Shown here one piece after another: positions 21,823-34,900 of a DNA stretch of 64,000 nucleotides; positions within the stretch are counted from its first letter, which is position 1, and each line of letters starts with the position of its first letter. The DNA is from Cercis canadensis. Taxonomy: Eukaryota > Streptophyta > Magnoliopsida > Fabales > Fabaceae. The DNA lies in assembly GCA_003255065.1 (NCBI GenBank), contig QAOA01004158.1, forward strand, positions 406,637 through 470,636, in the 5' to 3' direction. The position numbers were made by a program, and so were the translations under genes. The notes beneath the pieces were generated by a model. That model was not told the origin of the DNA and ran no database searches. It saw only the letters and a program-made list of their open reading frames with translations.

Positions 21823-22645
21823 TTTGAAAATAGAGGGTGAACCATGAATATTATATGAAAATACATGAGAAAAGAAGGTATTTTACTTTAATATATAATT
21901 GGTTTGGGGTTAAAAAAGTTTAACGGATATGCCTTTAACCCTCAATCAATGTTAAACTGTTACTTTATTTTACTTATGTTATGTGACGCACAAAAAGAAA
22001 AGCAAACTAAATAAATAAAGGAAGTCTATGGACTAATGTTGTATATATTGAGAGAGTATTAGTGTTTTTTTTTCTTCTTACCGTCAAATAGATATTTAGA
22101 GCTAAATTTTTTAATTACAGATACAAGGAAATGAGATTTAAACATGAGATCTCAACTATTTTAAAAAATCTCCAAAGTAATTTTGTTGTATGTGTTTGTG
22201 TAGAGAATACTAGTTGTTTAGTATCTACATTCCCCCAACAGTGAATTAGGTATGGTAAAAGACTTGGTATTCAAAAATCATTGAGTTGTTTGGTACATAT
22301 TTAATATTTCTGAGAATGTGGAAAGCTGTGGGAATCCACATTTTCAGTGAATAAAAAATTAAAAAATGGTTTCATACAGAATACAATGCCCCCTTGATAA
22401 ACACTTAATTTTTCTTATTTAGCACTGAAACACATACAATTAAGAATTTTATTACATGTGGACTTATAGCTCCTCGAATAAATATGTTTTTCCACCCACA
22501 TGCAAGAAACTTAAGATCTCACTCACTCACTCACTCTCATACACTCACCTCACCTTCCCTTATTTTTCTCCACTCCACTGCACTGCACCCATGACACTCT
22601 ATATGGGTTTTTTTTTTTTATTATTATTTGTTTTTATTTTAGCAA
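21823..22645. other. Intergenic, nothing recognised
   Basis: AT-rich, with a CTCACTCACTCACTC-type simple repeat near 22518-22535. No gene seen. Confidence 0.4.
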
Positions 22646-23157
22646 CTACTTAAACTTTGTTTTATTCATGTGATGCCATGCATTACATAAATCTATTAGT
22701 TATATATTTTTTTAAAATTCATTGAGCTAAATAGTAGCAGTACTTTTTTCCAAATAGGTATGACAAGGAAGAGGATGAGATATTTTCAACTTTGATAAGG
22801 GACAAGAAAGAAGAAAAAAATTGTTCAGTTTTGACCACTGAGTACTTCAACCTCTGCTCTGTTTCTGAGTGGGTCAAGGTGTGCAGAGCAGATCATAACC
22901 TTTTTTTGTAATCACTATTGCATTAAACAAATGTTGGTTGGTCGATTTTTCTAACTTTTCAACAATTGAATTCCATGCGGTTGTGGCCAACAAGAGAGAA
23001 ATGAAAAATCTATATGGATACGTTTTTTAATTTCAGAAGAGAATGGAAGACGAAACAGAGAAGACCAATACAAGAGGCTTACTCCATATATACTCAAAAC
23101 AGAGGTGGGAGACTTTCTGTTTTAACAACAAATTATTATGTTTGTTTTAATATAATT
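22646..23157 (+). pseudogene. Duplicated NLR promoter and 5' leader relic
   Basis: Aligns over about 500 bp with 28408-28878, directly upstream of the second NLR start (shared stretches include ATTGAATTCCATGCGGTTGTG and GAGGCTTACTCCATATATAC). It has one extra stretch of roughly 50 bp near 23025-23070. Homology stops abruptly near 23157 and resumes at the coding start fragment near 24490, so about 1.3 kb separates the two parts. Confidence 0.8.
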
Positions 23158-24489
23158 TTCTGTTTGCACGCCAACATTCTACTTAACACATTTGGATATG
23201 AGTCTCATAGATTTAGTTATAAATCATCATCTTCAACATTTGGTCAGAGTTTTGGGTATTTATGGAACAACTTTTGGATATGACTCATTATACTCATCAT
23301 TCTCACAAGTTGGTTGGCGTCTTCCAACATACAATATGAAAGATTTTGAAAAATTTTAAATGGATTATGATAATTTTTACTACTCTTACATGACGTAGAT
23401 TAATTATTGTGACTATGTAGAGCAACATTATCAATTTTCTCTTAGATTATATCCAAGTTCTAGATATCTACCTCCTAGACATTCTACTGTTAATTGATTT
23501 GAAATTTCTAACATATCTTTATTGATTATGTATTGTGTAATTTGGTTAAAAATGTAATTATTCAACACTATATTATCTAATTTTATTTATCTCTACCAAT
23601 ATTATTATGTTAGAATCATTTAAAATTGAAAAAAAAATATTGCTTAAAATTATTTGAAACATTTCTTTAAAAATCTTCCATTTTCATAATTTTTTTTGAA
23701 AAGTTTCTATTTTTAAAGTGACCAAAATAGTGTCCCGAAATAAAATTTTGTTCCCTTGCTTCTTCATTTTTTTTTTATTTTTTTTAAAAAATAACCTTTA
23801 AATGGGCTTTTCTAAAATGTAGTGATCACGTGGCCTCACATGCTTAGTCACCAGAGGTCCATAGTCAAATCTTAAGAGTGTGTGAGAACTTCCCAGAAAA
23901 ATTAACTAATATATTTTTATTTCAATCTAATAATAATATTCGATATTTTTATTTCAAGCTATAACTCTTGTGTGTAAATAATTACTTGTGGCTTATTAGC
24001 TTAAATAAGTTAATGGGGTTTGCATACAAAATTCATTGGGGTCAGCAAAATAGCATGTTTTCAGTAAGTGTGGGTATTCGTCTACGTTAGGATATACGTG
24101 GTTCCGCTATTGGTATAAGATGCTTGCTTTTACGCGGTATTAGATGCCTCTGTGATATCTTGGATCTCAATGATGTAATATCATATACTCTTTCGGTACA
24201 CACCAAAAATGAATTGAATTAAACTCAAATTCTACCGCACTACAACCATATAATTTGTAAAACCTTATATCATAAAATATGTGAGTATGCTAAAGTGTTT
24301 GACTTACATTTTTATTTTATTTTATAAATATAGATTTTTGCTACACTTACATTATTATATATTCAACTTTGTGACCTTTTCTCGTTGAAGACATTATGAA
24401 ACTGCAATATATACAAACTTGCATTCGGTAAGTTTCACTAAAAAATTTGATATCATACAAACCCTACAGTTAAAGGGCAAGAAACAGCA
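23158..24489. other. Unassigned insert between two halves of an NLR 5' relic
   Basis: This sequence has no counterpart between the matching parts upstream of the second NLR. The first 350 bp have a weakly protein-like look (FGYESHRFSYKSS, FGQSFGYLWNNFW), but stops interrupt it and I recognise no family. The end points show no obvious terminal repeats. Confidence 0.4.
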
Positions 24490-24601
24490 TTGCTTTAGAA
24501 CAAGTACAGTTCCAGAGCTGAGAATGGAAATTGTTATTGCTGTTACTGAAAAAGTTTTAAAATATACGGTGGCACCTATTGGACGACATTGCTTTAGATA
24601 A
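24490..24601 (+). pseudogene. Truncated CNL start: 25-codon N-terminal fragment
   Basis: The ATG at 24524 opens a 25-codon frame, MEIVIAVTEKVLKYTVAPIG then RHCFR and a stop. It aligns with the first 20 or so residues of the second CNL (MEIVAAVAGKAFEYTVAPIG), as do the 35 bp upstream (AAGTACAGTTCCAGAGCTGAGA). Homology ends after GGACGACA. The block CATTGCTTTAGA occurs both just upstream and at the break, so a microhomology-mediated deletion probably removed the rest of the gene. Confidence 0.85.
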
Positions 24602-24719
24602 AAGGTCAGTATGAGCATGCATGGCTTTAGATAAAGTAAAAGCAAGTGGCCGACAAATTAATTTGCAGAATTATGTGGTCTATCATGCAGGCATGGCTTA
24701 ATAAAAAAACAAAAGAAAA

Positions 24720-25200
24720 TTAAAGTGAACATTCTTTCCCTTGCGCGTGCCATGTCTACCCATGAATCTTGTGCTTTCCTTTCATCTAAAATAATACTTA
24801 TTGACGTTGTGATTATTACATCCATAATACTTTCTTCAGCTCAGAAAGTGAATTGGAAATTTTCAAGCTCACATTGTCATTCACAGATCCTCTGCAATTA
24901 CTTACTCTGCACTTTGCATTCACACCATTCATTCTCATACGACCCCCTTTTTCGATTGAAGAGTCCGGGATCCACTCCAAATCTGAAACTATTTTCTTGC
25001 TCTTCTTTCTTCTTCAAATTGATTTCTTTAACTCTCATTCACACCCGTTTTCGCCAGCAAGTAGTCCAATATCTTCTTCCAACGTGATGAAGACGCCAAG
25101 GGCTCATAGCAACTTTCTTTTTGGTTTTTTAAGCCAGTCCACCGTTTTCTACACGCTCCTTCAGTGGTCTATTTTTTAAGCCAGTCCACGGTAAACGCTT
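24720..25200 (+). pseudogene. Relic of an NLR 5' leader (copy 2)
   Basis: Non-coding. CAGATCCTCTGCAATTACTTACTC, GCATTCACACCATTCATTCTC and GCCAGCAAGTAGTCC align with 26882-26945 and 27573-27590 upstream of the second NLR. The open frames here are not supported by any family similarity. Confidence 0.6.
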
Positions 25201-26186
25201 CCATCATGGATATTATATTCTAATCTTTTTTTTTTTTTTTCATAAACTTGTTCTCCATTTCTAAAATATGGAAATATCTCCCGCACAGCACTATTTGAAA
25301 ACACTTAACGTATAAATCTAATTTCAACTGAATTAAAAGAGAACTCTGAATTAAGTGTAACTCCCTTTGTTCTTTTATGTGTCGTTTTAGGAAAAAATCA
25401 ATAACCGCAATATTTAACCTTGAAACACAAAATACCATTAATAAAAAGTTTAAATTCTAAATTGAACGACACAATCTCAAATGAGGCTTTTTCAGTCACA
25501 AAAGAAAATAACAACATCTGAACTCATGCAAAGCTTTTTGATATAATCCAGTGTGCAGTAGCTTATCCAAACAGCGCCAATATTCAGTCCAGTCAAACGA
25601 TTTGGTGAGTTTAACATGCCAGCTTTAATTTAGAGAAAATAATTAATATTAAAAAAATACTGTTGTGTTCAAAATTTTCAAATTTTGAGAGTATGTTTCA
25701 AAGCATAAATATTTTTTTTTAGCAATCCAAGAATCAGAGCTTAACTCCAACTATTGAATGGAGCTAGATTTACTACATGTGAGACAAGTTATCATTGTTT
25801 CTAAGAGTTCATTTTGTTAATAAGAGACCTCAAACACAAAATACTTTTATTGCAAATAGAACCTTATAACTAACTAATCTACAACATTGTTGGCATTGGA
25901 AATATAAATATTTAGAGATATATTTTTTAAAGTGAATTAATCTAATTAAAAGTATAATTTTCTCTAGGATGAAATTTTTTGGTCTAAGGAAGTTAAGGCT
26001 AAAAATAAAACATAATAAAAACCTTCAAATGAAAAAGGCGTGTGTATATTTTGAGAAATACTCTTTGAAAATACGATGTATTTCCCAGACCCAATCATGG
26101 CTGATTGAACCTCGACCGTTGATTAAAACGACGATGGGGTTATAAGTGTAAATAAACTGAAACCCGGGCGCAGTTTGAGTGAGTAG
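25201..26186. other. Intergenic, nothing recognised
   Basis: AT-rich, with homopolymer T runs; no gene, RNA or bounded repeat was seen. Confidence 0.45.
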
Positions 26187-26194
26187 TAACTAGT

Positions 26195-26370
26195 CTAGTT
26201 GAGTCATGTCACTTGAGTCATGTTGATTAGATTTAAGCCGTCTATTCTATTTAAGGTCATTTCAACCATTAAAATACATTAATATTTAATGGTTAAAATG
26301 AGCTTTAATGGAATGAACGGCTCAGATCTAAGCAACATGACTCAAGTGACATGACCAGATCCAAATCCAA
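26195..26370. mobile_element. Fold-back MITE, about 176 bp
   Basis: Inverted arms of about 80 bp: GTCATGTCACTTGAGTCATGTT on the left is mirrored by AACATGACTCAAGTGACATGAC on the right, with AAGCCGT/ACGGCT further inside. TAACTAGT flanks it on both sides (26187-26194 and 26371-26378), a possible 8-bp target duplication. The terminal bases outside the arms do not pair perfectly, so exact ends are provisional. Confidence 0.7.
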
Positions 26371-27029
26371 TAACTAGTACTGATGGCCGTGGGACAAAGT
26401 GTTACACGGTGTGAATAGGACCAGTCTGGCAAGAGTGGAGTAGTAGACTGACACGTAGACAGTAGAGATTGAGGTAGTGACGTCGGTATAATCCTTCGCC
26501 GACAATAGTATTCACCATTCATGACTTGGTTGGAAGCACGATACACTAAAATACGAGATTTTGTTGTGGTTTTTCCGTCTTAAGAATTCCAAAGTCTGTG
26601 TGTTGGGAGAGAAAAAGAGGTTATGTTTCAACAAAGAAGAAAAATAAGAGAAAAGTTTATGGGTTAGGTAATGGACATTCATTCCAACATTTCATCTTCA
26701 TATAAATAAATGAAATAATCATGGACATTCTATCAATCATTGACAAGACTTGGTTCATTAAAAAATTGTGTATGGCAATTACTTGCAAGGAATAGACAGA
26801 ATGAGTAGATAGATAGCTTGGCCTAGTGCCTATGAATCATTTACTCTGCAGTTTGCTTTCACTTTGCTGTCCTTGACTTTCTCAGATCCTCTGCAACAAT
26901 TTACTCTGCAGTTTGCACTTGGCATTCACATCCTTCATTCTCATACAACCCTGCTTTTGTTCTGTCATCCACACAAAATCTGAAATCATTTAACTGTTTG
27001 CCTTTCCTTCCTCTCCTTTGTTCTTTGGA

Positions 27030-27335
27030 TTACTTTATCTAAAACTCTTATTTCTTCTTCTACTTTTGTGATTCACTGTACTAGTTTTTGTGGTCTTGAA
27101 ATATCTTAAAAGAAAAAAAAAATTGATTTTCTAAATTGCAACTAGTTTTTATCCAAAACTCTTATTTCTTCTTGTAGTTTTGTGATTCACTTTACTAGTC
27201 TTTGATTCTTGAAATATCTGGAAAAAAAAAAAAGTATTTTTTTGATTCAATTTACTTGTCTTTGGTACTTGAAATATCTGAGAAAAAGAAAAAAAAAACA
27301 GTTCTGTGATTCGATTTACTTGTCTTTTTTGTTTT
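27030..27335. repeat. Imperfect tandem repeats in the NLR leader region
   Basis: Three to four diverged copies of a unit containing TTTTGTGATTCACT, ACTTGTCTTTG and CTTGAAATATCTG followed by an A run. Spacing varies from about 65 to 120 bp. Non-coding. Confidence 0.6.
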
Positions 27336-27720
27336 CCCCATCCTCTAGGATTACTAACTCTGAAGTTTGAACCGCTCTTGAATCTCTCTTTGTAGTTCAA
27401 CTCTTTATATAGAGATTAGAGATCCAAAAAGTTTTACTTCCTTTTGTTAATTTGTTCTGCAATCTTCTCTTTTTTCCCTCTCTGCAAAACTCCAGAGAAA
27501 ATAAAAAAAGCTGAATTTTAAAAAAAGAAAATTCTATTATTTTCCTTCTTCAATGTTTACTTGATCTATTGTTGCCAGAAACTAGTCCTTTATTTACTTC
27601 CTGAAGACGTGAAGGGCACATTGAAATATTATTTCAGTAGTTTGAATGAAATAAGGTTAGTAAGTTTGTGTTTCATTTGTGTTTTCATTGTTAATTATTA
27701 GCCCATTTTACAATATATAT

Positions 27721-28397
27721 ATCATTCTTTTATTTGCTCGTTTAAATCTATCTTTGTTTATTGATTCATAAACTTTCTTTTACCTCTTTACTCTCTCTTT
27801 CGCATCAATCAAGACAAGAAAACCCATTTAGGATAGACAAAAATTCTATGGTTTTGATCTATAAGAATGAAGACCCAAAATAAAAATAAAAAATTGGATT
27901 AATAACATAACAATGTAATTACGTAGTGGGTGGAAAATGNTTAGTGATGGAGTCGTGATTAAGCAAAGCAATAAAATGGTTACCAATGGGAAAGAGAATA
28001 TTTTTTAGTATGAGCATGTGAACTGGTGTCGGTAAACAAATTTCCGTACTATAATATATGGAACAACTTAATTGAATTTAGTGATATATATATATATATA
28101 TCATTCTCTTCCTTGCTCATCTAAGTCCATCTTTGTTTATAGATTCATAAATCATCTTTAACCTCTTTACTCTCTCTTTTGCATCAATCAAGACAAGAAA
28201 ACCCATTTAGGATAGACAAAAATTCTATGGTTTTGATCTATAAGAATGAGGACCCAAAACCAAAAATGGATTAATAACATAACAATGTAATTACTTATTG
28301 GGTGGTGAAACTGAAAATGTAATAAGCTAATTGGGTTTAGTGATGGAGTCATGATTAAGCTATAAAATGGTTACCAATGGGAAAGAGAATATTTTAC
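27721..28397. repeat. Direct duplication, period about 379 bp, with an N at 27940
   Basis: 27721-28027 and 28100-28397 share long near-identical stretches (CATCAATCAAGACAAGAAAA, TTCTATGGTTTTGATCTATA, GGTTACCAATGGGAAAGAGA) with several indels. The N inside the first copy means part of this may be an assembly effect, though the divergence suggests a real duplication. Confidence 0.75.
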
Positions 28398-28942
28398 TGT
28401 AATAAGGTGCTTAAACTTTGTTTTATTCATGTCATGACATGTATTATGTAAATCTATTAGTTATATATGTTTTCGAAAGTCCATTGAGCTAAATAGTGGC
28501 AATACTTTTTTTCAAATAGGCATGACAAGGAAGACGATGAGATATTCTCAACTTTGATAAGGGACAAGAAAGAAGAAAAAATTGTTTAGTTTTGACCGTT
28601 GGGCACCTAAACCTCTGCTCTGTTTTTGATTGGGTGAAGGTGTGGAGAGCAGATCACAGCTTTTTTCAGTAATCACTATTGCATTAAACAGAGGTTGGTT
28701 GCTCCATTTTTCTAACTTTGCAAAAATTGAATTCCATGCGGTTGTGGCCAACGAGAGAGAAATGAAAAATCTATATGTATACTCAAAACAAGAGGCTTAC
28801 TCCATATATACTCAAAACAGAGGTGGGAAACTTTCTGTTTTAACAACAAATTATTATGCATGTTTTAATATAATTTTCATTTATGTACTTCATTCAGGTT
28901 TGAAAGCATAAAACAGCAAAAAGTACAGTTCCAAGGCTGAGA

Positions 28943-31900
28943 ATGGAAATTGTTGCTGCTGTTGCTGGAAAAGCTTTTGAATATACGGTGGCACCTATTG
29001 GACGGCAATTTGGCTATCTTATTTTCTACCGAAGCAATGTGAATGAGCTAAAGGAACAGCTTCACAAACTTGGGGCTGAAAGAGAGAGCCTACAACATGT
29101 AGTGGACCAAGCTCGAAGAAACGGTGAAGAAATCGAAGGCAATGTGCAGGAATGGTTAGTCAGAGTGGATGAGTTAATAGGGTTGGCTGAGAAACTAGAG
29201 GAAAGCCAAGCAAATACTGGGTGTTCCTACAAGTCATGTCCTAATTTGTGGTCACGGCATCAGCTGAGCAGAAGAGCCAAGAAAATGGCAGAAGAAGTTG
29301 ATCAAGTAAAGCGAGATGGGAAGTTTGACAGGGTTTCTTACACTAAGCCTCCACAATGGGCAGCCGCACCCTCAACTTCTTTTTATTTGGGAGGTGAAGC
29401 ATTTGAATCAAGGCTGTCAACATTGAATAGCATTATGGAGGCATTGGCAGATAACACAATTAATATGGTTGGAGTTTATGGACTCCCTGGTGTGGGTAAG
29501 ACCACTCTAGCCAAAGAAGTTGCTAAGAAAGCTGAAGGGGAAAAGTTATATGATATGGTGGTTATGGTGGAGGTGAAACAAAATCCAGAGAACAAGACAG
29601 TTCAAAGAGAAATTGCTGACATGGTGGGTCTTAAATTTGATGAAGAGAGTGAAGTTATTAGAGCTAGTCGGCTATGTGAGAGGTTGAAGCAAGAGAAGAA
29701 GTTGCTTGTTATACTAGATGATCTTTGGGGGAGACTTGATTTACGCAAAATAGGGATCCCATCAACTGTTGAACAGAAAGGAAGCAAAGTCCTTTCAGCT
29801 GATGAATACAAAGGAATGATTTACGCAAAATAGGGATCCCATCAACTGATGAACAGAAAGGACGCAAAGTCCTTTCAGCTGATGAATACAAAGGATGCAA
29901 AATATTGTTGACATCTAGAAGTGAAGAGGTGCTGTCCAACCAGATGAATTGCAAGAGAAATATCAAGGTGGGAGAGTTATCTGAAGAAGAAGCATGGGAG
30001 CTGTTCAAGGAGAAGGCTGAACTCCATGATGAGTCAGATCCAGAGTTGCTAATTGTAGCCACTCAAGTGGCTCAGAAGTGTGCAGGATTGCCGATAGCAA
30101 TAGTTACAGTTGCAAGAGCACTGAGAAATAAGAGCCCATTCGAATGGAGGGATGCCTTATGGCAATTACAACAGCCGGCACTAAGAAATGTCTCAGGAGT
30201 AAAAGAAGTTGTAGATTCCTCCATAAAATTGAGTTATGACCATTTAGAAAGCAAGGAACTCAAATCAATTTTCTTGTTGAGTGCCATGTTATCTAATGAT
30301 ACGTATGCTTCTGATTTGCTAAAGTATTGTGTCGGACTGGGTTTATTTCAAGGCATTTATACAATGGAACGAGCTCGAGACAGATTGGACACGTTGATAC
30401 AGAAATTAAAAGCCTTATGTCTATTGCTGGATAGTACTGCCAGTGATTGTTTTCAAATGCATGATGTTGTTCGTGATGTTGCTTTATCAATAGCATCTAA
30501 TGAACAAGATCACTTTGTGGTGAGATATGACAAGATCTATGAATGGCCAGACTTGCAAAACTGCAAATCCATGTGCTTAAACTACTGTGACATCAAAGAG
30601 CTTCCTCAAAAATTGTATTGTCCAAGGTTAGAGGCACTCCTATTATATTGCAACGATACTAATATGAGAATACCAGAAAACCTTTTCAAAGAAATGTCTC
30701 CACTTAGAGTAATGGATTTGACTGGTTTTCATTTCTCTAGCTTACCTACATCGATCATTCTCCTTACAAATCTTACAACGTTGTGCCTAGACCAATGTGT
30801 GTTGGGAGATATTGCAATGATTGGAGAGCTAAAGAATCTAAAAGTTCTCAGCCTTATGAAATCTATAATCCAACAGTTGCCAAAAGAACTTGGGCAATTG
30901 ACTCAATTACAATTGTTAGATTTGAGCAACTGTATCAAACTTGAAATGATTCCACAAAATGTTATATCTAGCTTGAATAAGCTGGAAGCATTGTATTTGG
31001 AGAATAGTTTCAAACAGTGGCAGGATGAAGGATCAAATGGCAAAACTGCTAATGCTAGAGTAGCGGAGCTAAAGCATTTGACCAATCTTTCCACTTTATG
31101 TATGCATATCCCTGATGCTTCAATTTTGCCCAAGGACTTGTTCTTGGACAAACTAGAAAGATACAAACTTCTTATTGGTGATGTTTGGGAATGGTCCTGT
31201 AATTATGAAACATCAAAGACATTGAAACTCAAGCTCAAGACAAGCGTGCACTCAGAGTATGGGCTTAAAAGACTTTTGGAAAGAGTTGAAGCTTTGTATT
31301 TAGATGAATTAATTGGGATCAAAGATGTTGTTTATGAATTAAACAAGAGCGGATTTCCATATTTAAAGCATCTTTGGATTCAGAATAATTCTCAAATTGA
31401 ATACATCATTAACTCAACACATGAGGTTCATGTTCATGATGCATTCCCAAAACTGGAGACTTTGGTTCTTGCTAATATGACTCACCTGGAGAAATTGTGT
31501 AAAGGGCAGCTTACAATGAAGTCATTTAGTGAGCTAAGAGTTATCGAAGTTGAGAGTTGTGAACAAATGAAGAGCCTTTTCTCAATTTCCCTAGTTAGAA
31601 GCTTTTCCCAACTTGTTGAAATTAAGATATCTGCTTGCAAACTCATGAATCAGATTGTAGACTTGTCTAACCAAGAGAAAATGGATAACGACACAACCAT
31701 TGGCAAGGTGCAATTTCATAACTTGCGCTCTTTGACCCTCAATAATTTGCCTGCACTTATTAGTTTCTGCTTTGATGACACAAGATCTTATGCCTCAACA
31801 ATGTCATATGAGAAGTTGGACACCTTTGAACCCCTCTTCAATGATAAGGTATGCTGAAAGTAATTTTCAATTTTGTGTGTCTATCCTTTTCACCAAATAC

Positions 31901-34900
31901 TCACTTCATATTATCAATATTGATTCTCACTTTATCTTATGGATTTATTTCATGAAACACTCCTATATTGTGATATTGCACATGAGATGTGTAGAATATA
32001 GCTTGACTTTCATCAATTTTATGCATGTTATAGTCAATCAGAAGTAATTTTTTATTTAATGGAATTGATATTTTCTTTCACAGATTGTATTTCCCAATTT
32101 GGACTCCTTAAAACTATCTTCAATAAATTTTCGGAAGATATGGCAAGACTCTCTTTCAGCATGCTCCTGGATTAAAAATTTGACAAATTTGACAGTAGAA
32201 AGATGTGGAAGTTTACCACATATTATTTCAACTGCCCTAGCTATGAGACTTGTGAGTTTGAAACGCCTTGAGATAAGTAGATGTGAGAAGGTTGAGAAGA
32301 TATTCTTCAGGCCAGAAGATGTGAAGAGCAAAGAAGCTTTAAATTCAACTGGTGCTCTTTTCAGTGAGGTGAACACTTATATCTGAGCTTGTTTTGCTTG
32401 CATCGCACTAGAAACTTCCTTTAAACAAATCAATTCTATTTGTGCAGGTCATATTCCCTAGCTTGGAGACAGTAATTTTCTCCCACATGGAAAATTTGCA
32501 GAAAATATGGCCCAGCCACTGTGCTCCAAATTCCTTTAGCAAACTAAAAAAAGTGGAAATTAATTGTTGTGACAAACTTGTGACTGTTTTTCCATCCTAT
32601 ATGCTAAGATCACTATGTCATCTAGAAATGGTGAAAGTTACACAATGTGGTTCACTGGAAACCATATATGACCTCCAAGGCCAAAATATCAGAGAAGGTC
32701 AAGGGGAGCTGAAAACAAATTTGAGAAATCTGAGCTTACTTCATCTACCTAATCTGAGAGACATATGGAATAGTGATCCTCATTCAGTTCTCAGCTTTAG
32801 CAATCTACGAACAGTACAAGTGGTTGCATGTGGAAGCCTGAAAAATATATTTCCTACCTCTGTGGCCTTGAACCTTGTTCTACTTGAACAACTTACGATA
32901 CATAGCTGTGGGATGGAGGAGATAGTTGCAAAGGAGGAGAATGCAAATGCAATTACAAAATTTGAGCTACCTCGTTTAACATATGTTACATTAACACACT
33001 TGTTGAAGCTCAAGAGGTTTTACCCTGGGGTGCACATTTTGGAATGCCCAAAATTGAAATGGCTAGATGTGTTAAACTGTCAGAAAATGGAGCTGTTTGG
33101 AGTGGAGACTAAGAACTTTCCAGCAATAGGGGATGAACTAGGCCAACTTGATGTTGCCGTTGAGCAACCTTTCTTTTCTATTGAAAAGGTAAAAGTTACT
33201 AGATACTAGTTTTATTATTATAAGGCAGACATTGATATATCTTTTATATGCTACCACCTATACTAATTTTGTTTATTGCCAATCAGGTGGTTCCTAATTT
33301 GGAGTTCTTGACATTGAGTGGAATGGAGGCTAGGAAAATATGGAAGGGGCAATTTCAAGAAGACCTCCTCCATAATATACAAACGTTCTCACTGCAAGAA
33401 TTTGAAGATAAAGTGGCTGAATTTCCATATTGGTTCCTCCATAAAATGCCGAACTTGAAAGAAATGGATGTGCAGTATAGTTCCTTCAGAGAACTATTCC
33501 CTATTAGAAGACTTGTAGCAGAGGAAAAGCAAACAGCAGATATTGTGCGGCTTAGACAATTATGCTTGAGGAGTTTGCCAAGGTTGGAGAGTATATGCAA
33601 AGAAGGATTTCAACTTGATCCTGTGCTTGAGAAACTAGAAGAGTTGTATGTATGGAAGTGCTCTAGCTGGGCAAATCTAATTCCTGCATCCGCATCATTC
33701 AATTTCTTGACTCTGCTCAAAGTAACTGAATGTGATGGACTTAAAAATTTATTTTCACCCTTAGCTGCAAAAGGCCTTGTCCATCTTAAAGATATGAGAG
33801 TAAAAGAATGCAAGATGTTACAAGAAATTGTAACCAGGGTGGATAATGGGAATGAAAATGAAATTTTCTTTAGCCACTTAGAATCCTTGGAGCTTACATG
33901 TTTGCCAAATCTCTTAACTTTTTGTTCAGGGAAGAACAACTTTGATTTCCCTTATTTAGAAGAGGTGATTGTCAAACAGTGTCCGAGGATGAAGATATTT
34001 TCTGAAGGAGAATTAAGAACCACAAGGCTACAAATTGTACATCAAGAAAAGAAAGACGAATCTTTTTGGGAAGGAGACCTTAACTCTACCATAAAAAAAT
34101 TGTACAAAGATAAGGTATGTCAACTTAACATGTTTGTCCTGGTCAAAGGCCAACTTGGCTTACACCAACTCCCTTATATAGGTCCTAATAGCATTTATGC
34201 TAAAATCGGTCCCTCTTTCAAATATATATTTATTGTCTTCACTGCTTTAAATTAATTAGTTAGTCATATTTTTTTGTAGTACGTTTGGAATATATTTCAA
34301 TTTTACAATAAATTGAGCATCACCTTAAAGAAACATGAAAGAGAAGGATGTACATATTCAATTAAATTTACATCAAGAAATTTAGGGAAAGAAATGAAAA
34401 AGATTATATTTGAAAGTGGTTCACTTAACTTAAGCCACAAATTATTTCTTAGGAATTAGTTTTTGGAAAAGAGAAAAGAAGGTAAAAATACTTGATAGAC
34501 TCGGAATTATTTCTTAGGAATTATTTCCTCTTTTTCCTTTAGAGAAAAGGAAAATGTATAAATCTCTTAGAAAGTTAGAGTTCAATCCCATCACATAGTT
34601 ATTTGTGTAGCTTTAACATTAACTTGTAGAAGGCATCTTCTGATAGGCACAAGTAACAACAAACTAAGCCAATTGTGTTAAATATTCTTTCGAAATTTCT
34701 AACTTCTTTTTATGTGTCAAAATGAACATTTTGATGTATGGTCATCTAATCTTTTAGAAAGTTACAGTTCAATCCCATCACATAGTTATTTGTGTGGCTT
34801 TAACATTAACTTGTAGAAAGTATCTTCTGATAGGCACAAGTAACAACAAACTAAGCCAATTGTGTTAAATATTCTTTCAAAATTTCTAGCTTCTTTTTAT

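Larger units (their letters stand above)
26820..28942 (+). promoter_or_regulatory. Upstream region and probable 5' UTR of the second NLR
   Basis: Holds the sequence blocks repeated at 20500, 22646 and 24720, here in one run leading to an NLR start. CATTCAG/GTTTGAAAG (acceptor ending at 28897) just before the ATG at 28943 suggests a 5'-UTR intron. A possible donor is AATAAG/GTTAGT near 27655. No TATA box can be assigned with confidence. A local direct duplication with an N (27721-28397) lies inside. Confidence 0.5.

Noticed and set aside
23014-23283. 89-residue frame that could be a small gene
   Set aside because: Its first third is duplicated NLR promoter sequence and the rest is interrupted in the next 200 bp; no family recognised.
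23813-23900. Possible tRNA-derived repeat (TGGCCTCACATGCTTAGTC and AGTCAAATC)
   Set aside because: The B box is too degenerate and no element borders can be defined.
24725-25179. Serine/phenylalanine-rich frames of 108-120 residues
   Set aside because: They lie in sequence that aligns with the non-coding leader upstream of the second NLR, where the frame is not kept.
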